DNA of 64,000 bases from Pseudoalteromonas rhizosphaerae (GCF_902498845.1 NZ_CABVLM010000008.1:124001-188000); one strand, 5' to 3'. Shown: positions 28,798 to 37,425, counted from the first letter of the stretch. Made by a program: numbers and translations. The notes: generated by a model from the sequence alone, not told the origin.

Positions 28798-29340
28798 TTA
28801 CTGCTCCTTAGTTTCTTCGCGTAGTAATAGTTGCTGCTCGATGGCTGCCAGTGATGACAGGGTTTCTTGCATTTTATTATTCAGCGCTTGCTGCTGTTCT
28901 TTAGCGTTGATCTGCTGTTTTATTTGTTGTTTTTGCAGCCATAAATACTGTTTTATATCATCTGGCCAATAATAAGCTTGATCCAGTTTTAGCAGCTGCG
29001 TTAATACTTTTTCCGGTGCTAATACATTATTTTTACAACTAAAATCAAAATAATTCTGAAGCTCTTTAGCACCAATATAAACCGTTTTACTCGCTGCCAC
29101 TTGAAAACCACCGCACGACTTTGCATGCCAACCAATGACCGTTTCGGCAGGTGCATACATAGGATCGGTTTTCGGCCTAGGTTTCGGATTCGGTAAACTA
29201 TCCCCTTGTGGTGTAGTCACCTTACCCGCTTGTTCAGCTTCAGGGTTGCTTTTATTTACTGGCTGCTCAGTTAACTCACACCCTGCGAGCCCTAAGGTTG
29301 TAATGCAAACCACTAAAATGGCATTTAAACGCACGCCCAT
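28798..29340 (-). CDS. qseG: QseG-like lipoprotein of the GlrK/GlrR system
   Basis: A lipoprotein signal peptide with lipobox LAGC (Cys at about residue 21) is followed by a Pro-rich linker (NPKPRPKTDPMY), a central domain containing CGGFQVAAS, and a Gln-rich helical C-terminus. In enterics QseG is an outer-membrane lipoprotein that interacts with the kinase GlrK/QseE and links it to envelope or cell-surface signals. The sequence is weakly conserved, so the call depends partly on its position between glrK and glrR, with spacings of 1 and 2 bases. Confidence 0.8.
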   Translation of the reverse strand: MGVRLNAILVVCITTLGLAGCELTEQPVNKSNPEAEQAGKVTTPQGDSLPNPKPRPKTDPMYAPAETVIGWHAKSCGGFQVAASKTVYIGAKELQNYFDFSCKNNVLAPEKVLTQLLKLDQAYYWPDDIKQYLWLQKQQIKQQINAKEQQQALNNKMQETLSSLAAIEQQLLLREETKEQ

Positions 29341-29341
29341 G

Positions 29342-30808
29342 CTAATTAACTCCTTGGTTTTTATTGGTTGGAGGGATGATTGGGATTTGAATTATAAAAC
29401 GACAGCCTTGTGGTTCATTATGCTCAACGTGTAAAGTACCCATCAATTGCTCAACAGACTCTTTTACAATGGTAAGCCCTAAGCCACTACCTTGAGCGGT
29501 TACATCTTTAGCATTCTTACCTTGATAAAAGGCACTGAATATATGTGATTTCTCTTGCTCTTTAATACCGGTGCCTTGATCGCTCACACTCATAGTCAAA
29601 GTACGACCAGCTAATGACAGAGCAATATTGACCGCCTGTCCTGCTGGTGAAAACTTTAAGCCATTAGAGATCAACTGAATTAAGATCATTTCAACAAGCT
29701 CTGCAGCAATTTCCAGTGGTTGCTCGGGTAACTCACAATGCCAACATAAGCTTTGCTTACGCGCCACTAAACGATGTTCAAAATGGCTGTTTATCTTGGT
29801 TATTAATTGCGAGAATTCCAGCTCACTTAAGTCTTCTTTGCTGCTGCGAATCGCATTGTAACTAAGTAAACTATCGATCATAGCGCGCAAACGCACCATG
29901 CTCTGAGTAATTAACGCCAACACCGCTTGCTGCTCTTTGTTAATTGGCCCAACGATTTCATCGGCAAGTAAGTCAGTTCCCTCAACCATTGACGCTAATG
30001 GAGTTTTCAATTCATGGGTAACATGACGTAAAAAAGTATCTTTTTGTTGCTCTAATTGATGCAACTGCTCTTGCACCCATTGTAATTTATTTCCTAGTTC
30101 AACCAACTCAGCAGAGCCTTGTACAGCTATTTTTTGTTGCCAATGACCTTGCCCAAGCTTATCAATAACCGACGTTAATCCTTTTAAGCGACCACTTATA
30201 CGCCATAAAAAACCACCACCTACTAGTAAAGTTAATGGGATAAGTGCTATTAACCAATTGATAAATGAGCTTTGCAAAGCTTTTAACTGTTGCTGATTTT
30301 TAGTTATTTGCAGCTCATTTTGATCTCTTAGCCACACCGTTTGACGCGCAATTAATTCACTCACAGGAATAAACAATTGCGCATCTTGTTGTCCTTCAGT
30401 AACGAGTTGAGTATGCGCTAATTGCAATACCTGTGCGAGTTGCTGCCATTGCTTAATATACTCCCCCGTAGAACTTATAAAAGTTAGTTCATCAATGCTT
30501 TGTAGTGATGATTGCCACTTATCAACAATCAATTCATCGAGTGATTCGCTTTTCAGCACCCAGTTTTGTCGCGTTGCACGCTCTAAGCTATTGAGGTCTT
30601 GCTTAAGATTATTAAATGACTTGGTAATTTGATAATTTTCACTGACGATTTGTTGAGTTACTGCTAGCTGTTTATTCAGCGCATTTAAAAATACAATCAC
30701 TACCAGTGATAATGGCAGCAGCGATAACAAAGTACTAAACAAAAACTGGCCTATTAAATTGGGTCGCCAACTAAGTAATGCACTGTACTTTTTAGCGAAT
30801 GAGGCCAC
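29342..30808 (-). CDS. glrK: Sensor histidine kinase GlrK (QseE)
   Basis: This is an inner-membrane kinase with two transmembrane segments (about 20-42 and 185-205) flanking a helical periplasmic domain. A HAMP domain, a HisKA domain with phospho-His in LRHVTHELKTPLASM (about residue 268) and an HATPase domain with DQGTGI and GSGLGLTIV motifs follow. GTG at 30808 is chosen over GTG 30817 because GGAG sits 8 bases upstream of the former and directly abuts the latter. It heads the glrK-qseG-glrR operon and is divergent from the EF-hand genes. Confidence 0.92.
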   Translation of the reverse strand: MASFAKKYSALLSWRPNLIGQFLFSTLLSLLPLSLVVIVFLNALNKQLAVTQQIVSENYQITKSFNNLKQDLNSLERATRQNWVLKSESLDELIVDKWQSSLQSIDELTFISSTGEYIKQWQQLAQVLQLAHTQLVTEGQQDAQLFIPVSELIARQTVWLRDQNELQITKNQQQLKALQSSFINWLIALIPLTLLVGGGFLWRISGRLKGLTSVIDKLGQGHWQQKIAVQGSAELVELGNKLQWVQEQLHQLEQQKDTFLRHVTHELKTPLASMVEGTDLLADEIVGPINKEQQAVLALITQSMVRLRAMIDSLLSYNAIRSSKEDLSELEFSQLITKINSHFEHRLVARKQSLCWHCELPEQPLEIAAELVEMILIQLISNGLKFSPAGQAVNIALSLAGRTLTMSVSDQGTGIKEQEKSHIFSAFYQGKNAKDVTAQGSGLGLTIVKESVEQLMGTLHVEHNEPQGCRFIIQIPIIPPTNKNQGVN

Positions 30809-31075
30809 TATCGCCACTCCTTTAGTTAAAAGTCTGATTATGGAAGGTGTTACTTATACACTAGCTGAATCAATAAGAATAATGAATAAGGCGAACTGTG
30901 TAGCGCTATATAAAGCGACTGACGCTAAATTGAAACAACTTAACCAACTGTTTTTTAAAAACTTAATGAATACCCGTTAAAAGTTGTTGCAAAAAAGACA
31001 CACTGCCCGGTCATTTTTTCCCACTTATTATCATGCCAAAACATTAAACCATTGATATTTATACAATAAAAACAA
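30809..31075. other. Divergent intergenic region between glrK and the EF-hand genes
   Basis: About 270 AT-rich bases. A plus-strand open frame across 30759-30980 has no gene-like features. The region must hold the glrK promoter and any upstream GlrR sites for the -24/-12 promoter. A possible half-site pair, TGTT and GACA around 30985-31000, is spaced 8 rather than 10, so I do not call it a GlrR box. No GlmY-like RNA was recognised. Confidence 0.5.
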
Positions 31076-31092
31076 TTGGCATCGTTCTTGTA
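31076..31092 (+). promoter_or_regulatory. Sigma-54 (-24/-12) promoter candidate for the EF-hand genes
   Basis: TTGGCATCGTTCTTGTA has GG at 31078-31079 and GT at 31090-31091 with exactly 10 bases between, as in the -24/-12 consensus TTGGCACN5TTGCA. Deviations are T for C after GGCA and GT for GC at -12. It lies 36 bases upstream of the first EF-hand ATG and points toward it. The divergent operon encodes a sigma-54 activator, GlrR, which supports the call. Confidence 0.55.
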
Positions 31093-31127
31093 ATATCCGT
31101 ATCAACGACTGTTTATAAGGAAATAAT

Positions 31128-31355
31128 ATGAAAATATTAACACCGCTGTGCTTATGCATCAGCCTACTGCTTAGCTTTAACAGCTTTGCCATTGATGTCG
31201 AGGCCACCTTCGCAGAACTTGATAAAGACAATAATGGCACATTGAGTGAAGCAGAAGCATCTGAAGATGCGGTATTACACGAAAGTTTTGAGCAAATTGA
31301 CAAAGATCAAAATGGTCAAATTTCATTTGCTGAGTTTAAACAATTTTTGCAATAA
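31128..31355 (+). CDS. Small secreted EF-hand protein, copy 1 of 4
   Basis: The 75-residue protein has a signal peptide (residues 1-21, SFA-I) and two EF-hand calcium loops: DKDNNGTLSEAE (about 31-42) and DKDQNGQISFAE (about 58-69). Both loops keep the acidic ligands, including the position-12 Glu. The mature product is about 54 residues, essentially one EF-hand pair. AAGGAA precedes the ATG. It is the first of four tandem paralogues behind a sigma-54-like promoter. A periplasmic or secreted Ca2+ buffer or sensor is a reasonable inference. Confidence 0.9.
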   Translation: MKILTPLCLCISLLLSFNSFAIDVEATFAELDKDNNGTLSEAEASEDAVLHESFEQIDKDQNGQISFAEFKQFLQ

Positions 31356-31377
31356 ATTCCCCTAAGGAAACACTGCT

Positions 31378-31605
31378 ATGAAACAACTTATCGCCGCTTT
31401 TTCACTGATGTTTTTAGTCATTAGCGCCACTGTTTTAGCATCACAATTAAACGTTAAGTTTGCGCAATTAGATACCGACTCTGACGGACAAATTTCATTG
31501 CTTGAAGCCAAGCAAAACAACACGCTATTAAAGCAGTTTACTGATCTTGATGATAATAACGACGAGCAATTATCTGAGCAAGAGTTCGCAAAGTTTAAAT
31601 TTTAA
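31378..31605 (+). CDS. Small secreted EF-hand protein, copy 2 of 4
   Basis: The 75-residue paralogue has a signal peptide (cleavage near VLA-S, residue 21) and two EF-hand loops: DTDSDGQISLLE, canonical, and DDNNDEQLSEQE, in which the usual loop Gly at position 6 is Glu. The second loop may therefore bind calcium less well. It lies 22 bases after copy 1, with an AAGGAA ribosome site. A long inverted repeat follows its stop and may separate it from copies 3 and 4. Confidence 0.88.
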   Translation: MKQLIAAFSLMFLVISATVLASQLNVKFAQLDTDSDGQISLLEAKQNNTLLKQFTDLDDNNDEQLSEQEFAKFKF

Positions 31606-31618
31606 AAGGCTTTAAAGT

Positions 31619-31683
31619 ATTTGCCATAATCCCGGAGGGAATGTGTAAACGGATTTAATGTTGGGATTTAAATTATGGCAAAT
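31619..31683. repeat. Long inverted repeat between EF-hand copies 2 and 3
   Basis: ATTTGCCATAAT (31619-31630) is exactly complementary to ATTATGGCAAAT (31672-31683). The pairing continues with CCC/GGG after a six-base asymmetry, leaving a loop of about 30 bases that includes GGAGGGA. There is no T run directly after the stem, so it is not a standard terminator. It could be an mRNA-processing or stabilising hairpin, or the remnant of a small palindromic element. Confidence 0.65.
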
Positions 31684-31715
31684 GCTTTATTCTTTTTGTT
31701 GGTAGGATGTAAATA

Positions 31716-31952
31716 ATGAAAAGCATATTAATAATATTAAGTGTGTCGCTAGCCACCAGTTTTAGCGCAATGGCACTGGATGTAAAGCAACGTTTTGATC
31801 ATTTAGATAGCAATAAAGATGGCTATTTAACGCATAATGAGCTTGAACCACAACCACAATTGTTGAGTAACTTTAAACGTTGGGACAAAAACCAAGACAA
31901 TAAAATTTCCCTATCTGAATTTAAGCGTTTTTTAACTAATAATCTAGATTAA
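31716..31952 (+). CDS. Small secreted EF-hand protein, copy 3 of 4
   Basis: The 78-residue paralogue has a signal peptide (cleavage near AMA-L, residue 21) and two EF-hand loops: DSNKDGYLTHNE and DKNQDNKISLSE. The second has Asn in place of the usual loop Gly. Upstream lies the hairpin-bearing spacer of 110 bases, so this copy may have its own promoter or may depend on read-through. TAGGATG is a possible ribosome site. Confidence 0.88.
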   Translation: MKSILIILSVSLATSFSAMALDVKQRFDHLDSNKDGYLTHNELEPQPQLLSNFKRWDKNQDNKISLSEFKRFLTNNLD

Positions 31953-31964
31953 CGAGTTTCCCCA

Positions 31965-32201
31965 ATGAAATTTTGTACACAACTGGGACTAAGTTTGTTA
32001 TTTGTCAGTAGCTGTTGCAGTTTTGCAACAACTGATAATATAGCAGAACAATTCAAAAACTTAGACCGCGATAAAGACGGTCTTATCACGCGTTCAGAGT
32101 CAGCAAAAGATCCTGCCCTGTGGTCTCGTTTTAAAAACTATGACAGCGATAAAGATGGTAGATTATCACTGTCTGAATTTACTCTATATGCAAATAAATG
32201 A
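31965..32201 (+). CDS. Small secreted EF-hand protein, copy 4 of 4
   Basis: The 78-residue paralogue has a signal peptide (residues about 1-22, CSFA-T) and two canonical EF-hand loops: DRDKDGLITRSE and DSDKDGRLSLSE. It starts 12 bases after the copy 3 stop with only a weak ribosome site (ACGAG), suggesting translational coupling. The four copies share their layout but are well diverged, so the duplications are not recent. Confidence 0.88.
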   Translation: MKFCTQLGLSLLFVSSCCSFATTDNIAEQFKNLDRDKDGLITRSESAKDPALWSRFKNYDSDKDGRLSLSEFTLYANK

Positions 32202-32321
32202 ATAGCTAATTCATCAGCATAGTTGAAATGCACAACGATAAATAATTTATTATATTTAATTTGCAGACTCAGTATTCTCTGTTACTGTTTAACTAACAAA
32301 AGCAGAAAAAGAATTCTAACA

Positions 32322-33986
32322 ATGAGATGCTTACTCGCCTGTTTAATCACTTTATCTTTACCTGTGCTAGCTGATACCACGGTGATCTACAATGCTAATG
32401 GTTACACTCCAACTTACAGTGGCCAATTACAGCAATTTTCTACACTGGTTATTAAAGATGGCAAAGTAGTAAAAGTAGGAGACGATAAACTAAAAGCGAG
32501 TTTCCCTAATGCTGCAATATTTGATGCCGAGCAACAAACCTTATTACCTGGTTTAATTGACGCCCACGGTCATGTGATAGGACTTGGTAATAATTTAGCG
32601 CAACTCGATTTACGTGGCAGTACGTCAATTGCTGAAATACAAAAAAAGCTCGCTGTATTTGCGGCCAATAACCAGGGCTGGATTATTGGCCGCGGTTGGA
32701 ATCAAGAACTGTGGCCTAATAAGCAATTTCCTACTGCTGCTGACTTAGATAAAGTTGTCAAAGATGTTCCGGTGGTGCTTTCTCGTGTCGATAGCCACGC
32801 GATTTGGGTTAATAGCAAAGCGATGGAGTTAGCCAAATTAACACCCTCAGTACAGTCACCCGCAGGTGGTGAAATTATTCGCAACCAAGCAGGTCAACCT
32901 AGCGGTATTTTTGTCGATAAAGCCGAAAGTTTAATTACTGCACATATTCCAACGCCATCTGATCAAGACGTAAATAATGCCTTAAATCAAGCTGGCCAAC
33001 ATCTGCTCAGCTTAGGTATAACCTCAACTCACGATGCCGGTATTGATAAACAAACATGGCAAATTTATAAGCAAAGAGCTGAGCAAGGCACGCTCCCACT
33101 GCGTATTGTTGCAATGCTAAGTGCAACAGATCCGTCCCTTGAAGATATGCTCAGAGCCGGTCGCTATAAAGATCTTAACGATTTCATGTCTATTCGTAGT
33201 GTAAAAATATATGCTGATGGTGCGCTAGGTAGCCGTGGCGCCGCACTACAGGCCGATTACGCAGATAGAAAGAATCACCAAGGTTTAATGCTCGAAACTC
33301 AACAAAAACTAGAGCAGCTGTACACATTGAGCTTTAACCACGGTTTTAGCGCTAATACTCACGCCATAGGCGATAAGGCAAATCATATTGTGTTAGATGC
33401 CTATCAAAACGTATTTAAAAAAACCGGCGGTATTTTATTACGCAATCGCATAGAGCATGCACAAATAGTTGCCCCTGCTGATATTCCTCGGTTTAAAACA
33501 CTGAAAATAATTCCATCAATGCAGCCGGTACATGCAACTTCTGATATGCACATGGCAGAGCAACGTCTTGATGAGGCTCAATTACAAGGTGCTTATGCAT
33601 GGCAAACTTTTTTAAAGCAAGGCTCGGTAGTGGCTGCAGGCTCTGATTATCCTGTTGAGCTGGCCAATCCATTTGATGGTCTATATTCAGCAATCACTCG
33701 TCAAGATCATAACCAATTACCTGCCAATGGTTGGCGTGTCAGCGAAGTACTGAGCAGAGAAGATGCACTCAGAGCATTCACGTTAGGTGCTGCATATGCC
33801 GCACATCAAGAATTTAAATTAGGTAGTTTAGAGCAAGGAAAGTGGGCTGACTTTATTTTAATCGACAAAGACTATTTTAAAGTGCCAGTACAAGAAATTT
33901 TTACCATTGTCGTAAATCAAACATGGATTGGCGGTGAATTACGCTACCAAAAAGCGCAAACTGATAACCAGAGTAAGGCGCAATAA
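32322..33986 (+). CDS. Exported amidohydrolase (YtcJ-like, metal-dependent)
   Basis: A signal peptide (MRCLLACLITLSLPVLA) precedes an amidohydrolase of the TIM-barrel superfamily, so the enzyme should act in the periplasm or outside. The first metal motif is GLIDAHGHV (about residue 80); other signatures are SRVDSHAIWVNS, the catalytic-site segment KIYADGALGSRG, HAIGDKAN, RIEHAQIV and AAGSDYPVE, as in the YtcJ/N-substituted formamide deformylase-like group. The substrate is unknown. The frame opens at TTG 32223, but ATG 32322 gives a clean signal peptide. The mature length of about 535 residues is typical. Confidence 0.87.
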   Translation: MRCLLACLITLSLPVLADTTVIYNANGYTPTYSGQLQQFSTLVIKDGKVVKVGDDKLKASFPNAAIFDAEQQTLLPGLIDAHGHVIGLGNNLAQLDLRGSTSIAEIQKKLAVFAANNQGWIIGRGWNQELWPNKQFPTAADLDKVVKDVPVVLSRVDSHAIWVNSKAMELAKLTPSVQSPAGGEIIRNQAGQPSGIFVDKAESLITAHIPTPSDQDVNNALNQAGQHLLSLGITSTHDAGIDKQTWQIYKQRAEQGTLPLRIVAMLSATDPSLEDMLRAGRYKDLNDFMSIRSVKIYADGALGSRGAALQADYADRKNHQGLMLETQQKLEQLYTLSFNHGFSANTHAIGDKANHIVLDAYQNVFKKTGGILLRNRIEHAQIVAPADIPRFKTLKIIPSMQPVHATSDMHMAEQRLDEAQLQGAYAWQTFLKQGSVVAAGSDYPVELANPFDGLYSAITRQDHNQLPANGWRVSEVLSREDALRAFTLGAAYAAHQEFKLGSLEQGKWADFILIDKDYFKVPVQEIFTIVVNQTWIGGELRYQKAQTDNQSKAQ

Positions 33987-33995
33987 ATCACGCTA

Positions 33996-34223
33996 TTATT
34001 GCGGTTTTTGTTGTTGACGTTTGAGCTTAATTAAATGATAAATATTTACGAAGGTTAGCAAACCATTGGTGATAGCCACAGGCCATGCAGCAATCGCAAT
34101 ACCGTAAGCAGTGAAAGCAATACAACCGGCAAGATTAAACCAACGAAGTTTGCTCACATCACTCATAGTTAAAGAGGCAATAAGTAAAGCTGAGGCAAAA
34201 TACCCCAAATATTCCCAACTCAT
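33996..34223 (-). CDS. Small YgjV-like inner-membrane protein
   Basis: The 75-residue hydrophobic protein has about three transmembrane segments (ending near residues 22, 45 and 62) and a basic, Gln-rich C-terminus. It resembles bacterial inner-membrane proteins of the YgjV family (MSWEYLGYFASALLIASLTM). Function unknown. It is convergent with the amidohydrolase gene, 9 bases away. GAGA upstream of the ATG can serve as ribosome site. Confidence 0.65.
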   Translation of the reverse strand: MSWEYLGYFASALLIASLTMSDVSKLRWFNLAGCIAFTAYGIAIAAWPVAITNGLLTFVNIYHLIKLKRQQQKPQ

Positions 34224-34491
34224 TTGTTCTCTCCGGTACTTTAGGTTAGCATTGCAAATGTTGTAGTTTAGGCAAAGTTATTCCACAATATAGCAATAGT
34301 ATAAAAAGGCTAACTTACTAAAAACCCAAAGCTGCTAAAAGCACACTTTAATAATCATTACACGGGATATCAGGTATTAAGCTTAATTAACCGAGTTAAC
34401 TAAGCTAGTAAGTTAGCGTAAATTCTTAGAATCTTAATGCTAACGTCATTAAGATGTAATAAATAGGACAATTGTCCGAAGGGCATTGTTG

Positions 34492-35148
34492 ATGTTTCAA
34501 TATCATTTTTCTAGTTATCTCGTCGACCAGCTACTAACCTTTGCTGGCAGCCGTTATCAACAATCTAAAAAAGAAGTACTGATCCACCAAGATCAACCTC
34601 TTACAAAATTAGTGTTAGTCAGAAGTGGCACCGTATCGTTTAGTTATGATGTCGGTAATGGCCGCCGCTTACTGCTGGGCCAACTTGATTGCAACAACAC
34701 CTTAATTGGTGAAATTGAAGCGCTAAACAATAATCCCTGCATTTATACAGTTACCTGCTTCAGTGACGTTAGCTACAACCTAATAGAGCTAAAGCACTGG
34801 CGTGCCCTGTTACTTGAAAAGCCAGAACTGAGTTTATACACAGCACAAACTATTGCCGCTAAGTTTCAAGAAAACCAAAAAATTAATTTAGATAAACTAT
34901 TGTTGCCATTGGGTTACAATATCGCCAAAGACTGTTTATTACGTGCCGAAAATAATAACCCCACCCTGCTGCGCGCATACCCAACGGTAAATGCTGAAGC
35001 TGAGCGTTTTGCCACCACAGAGCGAGCCTATCGCCGCGTAGTATCGGAACTGGTGGAAAGAGGTTTAGTCGCACGCTCAAATGATGGACTCAAAGCGGTT
35101 GATTTAGATAAACTTAGCGATTACGTGGATAGTTTTTCGCAGCTATGA
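34492..35148 (+). CDS. Crp/Fnr-family transcriptional regulator (YeiL-like)
   Basis: The protein has an N-terminal cyclic-nucleotide-binding-type beta-roll (about 20-125, with LVLVRSGTVSFSYDVGNGRRLLLGQL) and a C-terminal helix-turn-helix (about 165-205, ERFATTERAYRRVVSELVERGLV). It lacks the N-terminal Cys cluster of Fnr and the typical cAMP-contact motif of Crp, so its ligand is unknown; it most resembles YeiL. TTG codons at 34486 and 34489 precede the ATG, but AAGGG (34479-34483) fits ATG 34492. It stands alone, and targets cannot be read from the window. Confidence 0.82.
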   Translation: MFQYHFSSYLVDQLLTFAGSRYQQSKKEVLIHQDQPLTKLVLVRSGTVSFSYDVGNGRRLLLGQLDCNNTLIGEIEALNNNPCIYTVTCFSDVSYNLIELKHWRALLLEKPELSLYTAQTIAAKFQENQKINLDKLLLPLGYNIAKDCLLRAENNNPTLLRAYPTVNAEAERFATTERAYRRVVSELVERGLVARSNDGLKAVDLDKLSDYVDSFSQL

Positions 35149-35503
35149 AGTTGACTCACATTAAAATTCAGCCGAAAAAAACAACGTTTAACTGCCTAAA
35201 ATGCAACTATTTACATTTACAACCGCAGCCTACTACTTTAGCATAGTAAGCTAATAACGAAGCTGCGCTAAATCCGTAAAAATTAAATAAGAGATTTATT
35301 ACATAACAGGGTAACAATTTTCTTATTTAATTAATAAAAGTATATATAATGTTCACTTGACGTATATATAATGTGCGCTTATCCTTGATGAACAAATTAT
35401 TGTATTATAGGTGCAAGCCTGACCTGGTGCGCGCTTCGGTACATTTATAGAACTGCAATTAAGTCTGTTTACTTTAAAGAGAAAGGAAAGAAAGGTAACG
35501 ATT
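35149..35503. other. Intergenic region upstream of the Gly-Ser-tailed lipoprotein gene
   Basis: About 355 AT-rich bases without a gene. The notable content is a duplicated promoter-like segment at 35340-35374. A purine-rich ribosome-site region (AAAGG...AAGAAAGG, 35475-35494) precedes the lipoprotein ATG. Nothing else was recognised. Confidence 0.6.
35340..35374 (+). promoter_or_regulatory. Duplicated GTATATATAATGT promoter-like boxes
   Basis: GTATATATAATGT occurs at 35340-35352 and again at 35362-35374, exactly 22 bases apart, about two helical turns. Each copy contains TATAAT, and TTGACG overlaps the second copy at 35357-35362. They could be tandem -10 boxes or two sites for one regulator on the same face of the DNA. 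They lie 130-165 bases upstream of the lipoprotein ATG. Confidence 0.45.
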
Positions 35504-37402
35504 ATGGGAAATAATAAATTCAAGCTCACCAAGCTAGCTCTTGCACTTGGTCTGACAGCAACTTTAAGTGGCTGTTTTAGCGATAACGACAACAATGATT
35601 ATGTAAAGCCACCAGTTCCACCTGAACCAACCGTTGATGTTGCTGTACCACCAGTAGCAATTGAAGCTCAAGCAGGTTCAGTTACTGTTAATATCGTAGA
35701 TGTAAAGGGTGCTGCTTTAGCTGATACGGTTACAGCAACGATTAGCTTTACTTCTTCTGAAGACGGCCTTTTAACAGCTGCAGGCAACGCTTTAGCTGAT
35801 ACCGACAAATCATCAACAGCTAGTTCGTTTGCATACACAGTAGACTCTATCCCAGCTAATGGTGTTAGCTATGACTATGTTATTTCTGCTGCTGGATATT
35901 TAAACAACTCTGGTACTTTAACGTTATCAACAACTGATAACGTTGTAGCACAAGAAATTCGTTTAACACCACGTACACTAGCAGATTCTGATGTAGCGAT
36001 TGTTGCTGACACTAAAACATTAGCTGAGCTTGTACCTACTGGCGAAAATACAACTGTGTCGTATGACCCAGCTTCAGGGTTATCAATTTCTGGCGATAAA
36101 ACAGAGATTACATTACCACAAGCAATTAACAAAGCAGGTGTTGCTGTTGGCGGTTCAACCGTTAAAATCAAAAGCGGCACGCAATTTTTAGATAAAGATA
36201 ATCAACCGTTAACGACAGTTCCAAAAATTACTGTTGCCTACTTTGCGAATGAAGCAACACGTAATGATGAAGAAGGCGAAGCTGCAGCTGCAACCTCGTC
36301 GTCATTAGATGCGTTCCCTGGAGGTTTAGCTCTATCTGTAGCTTCTGATCCTAACAGTACTGATCAAGTGCAAGGTTCATTTACTTCAGGTGGCTTTGTT
36401 GCTATCGAGCTAGTTGATGATGCTGGTAATAAAGTGAAATCTTTTGGTGCAGGCAATTCAATCACTGTTGCAATGCAGGTCGACAAAAAGACTTCAAACC
36501 CTTGTCCTGTAACTTTACCTGCCGGTACTACTGATATCAAAGCATACGCCGAAGCAAATGGCTTCAAAAATGGTGTATGTACTGTTGCAGCTCCTGTAGC
36601 TCGTAAAATTGCGGTTGGTGATATCTTCCCAGTTTGGAGTTACGATGAAGAAGCTGGTAAATGGGGATTCGAAAGCTACGGTGAAGTAACTGATAGCGGT
36701 AATGCATCAACATTTGATGTATCAGTAGATGTAAATCACCTATCTTACTGGAACCTTGATTACTTCAACAACAATAAATGTTCAAGTGTAAAATTTGATA
36801 TTTTAGATAGAAATGGTGACGCTAATATAGCTGAAACAACTATTTTACTTGAAATTAATGGCTATAGAAGATCTTTCACTAGCCGTAACGGTAATTATGG
36901 ATCAGCAACGTTTAACAACCCTCCAGGTTTCCCGGTTAAAGTTAAAGTATTGCGCAATGGTGTTAACGTTTTAGATGGCTTGTCAACTGACACTGATAGC
37001 ACTGCATCGGCATTATCTGTAAGCAATATCTGTGACTTAAATGATAAAGATCTAACACTTACAATTGCTCCGCCAACAATTGTAACTAAAAAAATAACAA
37101 CACAGCTAGTGTGTAGCAATACCGGAGATTTTGAAATAGGTACTCCACCGGTTGCAACACCTGCGCTAGTCAGATTGTTTAAAGATGGCAACTTCAAGCA
37201 AACTATTTACTCGAAAGGTACTTTCAACCTGAACTTAGAGCAAGGTGGCACTTACTCTGCTAGTTACCTTAACTACAACACTAATGTGTGGACATCTACT
37301 CCAGTAGCGGCAAACACAACTGCAGCTACATTTGATATCCCAGTAGTGTGTGAAGTTGATACTGTACCAGTATCTGGTTCTGGTTCAGGTTCAGGTTCTT
37401 AA
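35504..37402 (+). CDS. Large surface or periplasmic lipoprotein with Gly-Ser tail
   Basis: A lipoprotein signal with lipobox LSGC (Cys24) is followed by a Pro-rich linker (VKPPVPPEPTVDVAVPP) and about 590 residues of Thr/Ser/Ala-rich beta-type sequence, likely several Ig-like or carboxypeptidase-regulatory-like modules (for example VTVNIVDVKGAALADTVTATI, shown in part). Paired Cys residues (PCPVTL, NGVCTV, NKCSSV, NICDL, QLVCSN, VVCEVD) suggest disulphides. The chain ends in five Gly-Ser repeats. No family was recognised. A terminator follows, and the YjbH-like gene lies downstream on the same strand. Confidence 0.82.
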   Translation: MGNNKFKLTKLALALGLTATLSGCFSDNDNNDYVKPPVPPEPTVDVAVPPVAIEAQAGSVTVNIVDVKGAALADTVTATISFTSSEDGLLTAAGNALADTDKSSTASSFAYTVDSIPANGVSYDYVISAAGYLNNSGTLTLSTTDNVVAQEIRLTPRTLADSDVAIVADTKTLAELVPTGENTTVSYDPASGLSISGDKTEITLPQAINKAGVAVGGSTVKIKSGTQFLDKDNQPLTTVPKITVAYFANEATRNDEEGEAAAATSSSLDAFPGGLALSVASDPNSTDQVQGSFTSGGFVAIELVDDAGNKVKSFGAGNSITVAMQVDKKTSNPCPVTLPAGTTDIKAYAEANGFKNGVCTVAAPVARKIAVGDIFPVWSYDEEAGKWGFESYGEVTDSGNASTFDVSVDVNHLSYWNLDYFNNNKCSSVKFDILDRNGDANIAETTILLEINGYRRSFTSRNGNYGSATFNNPPGFPVKVKVLRNGVNVLDGLSTDTDSTASALSVSNICDLNDKDLTLTIAPPTIVTKKITTQLVCSNTGDFEIGTPPVATPALVRLFKDGNFKQTIYSKGTFNLNLEQGGTYSASYLNYNTNVWTSTPVAANTTAATFDIPVVCEVDTVPVSGSGSGSGS

Positions 37403-37425
37403 TCTGAGGTAGAACTGTACTTCCT

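Noticed and set aside
30759..30980. A 73-residue plus-strand ORF overlapping the glrK start
   Set aside because: It is antisense to the glrK N-terminus and promoter, with no recognisable features.
30985..31000. GlrR binding box upstream of the EF-hand promoter
   Set aside because: The TGT...ACA half-sites are spaced 8 rather than the 10 of the known GlrR site, so the match is not convincing.
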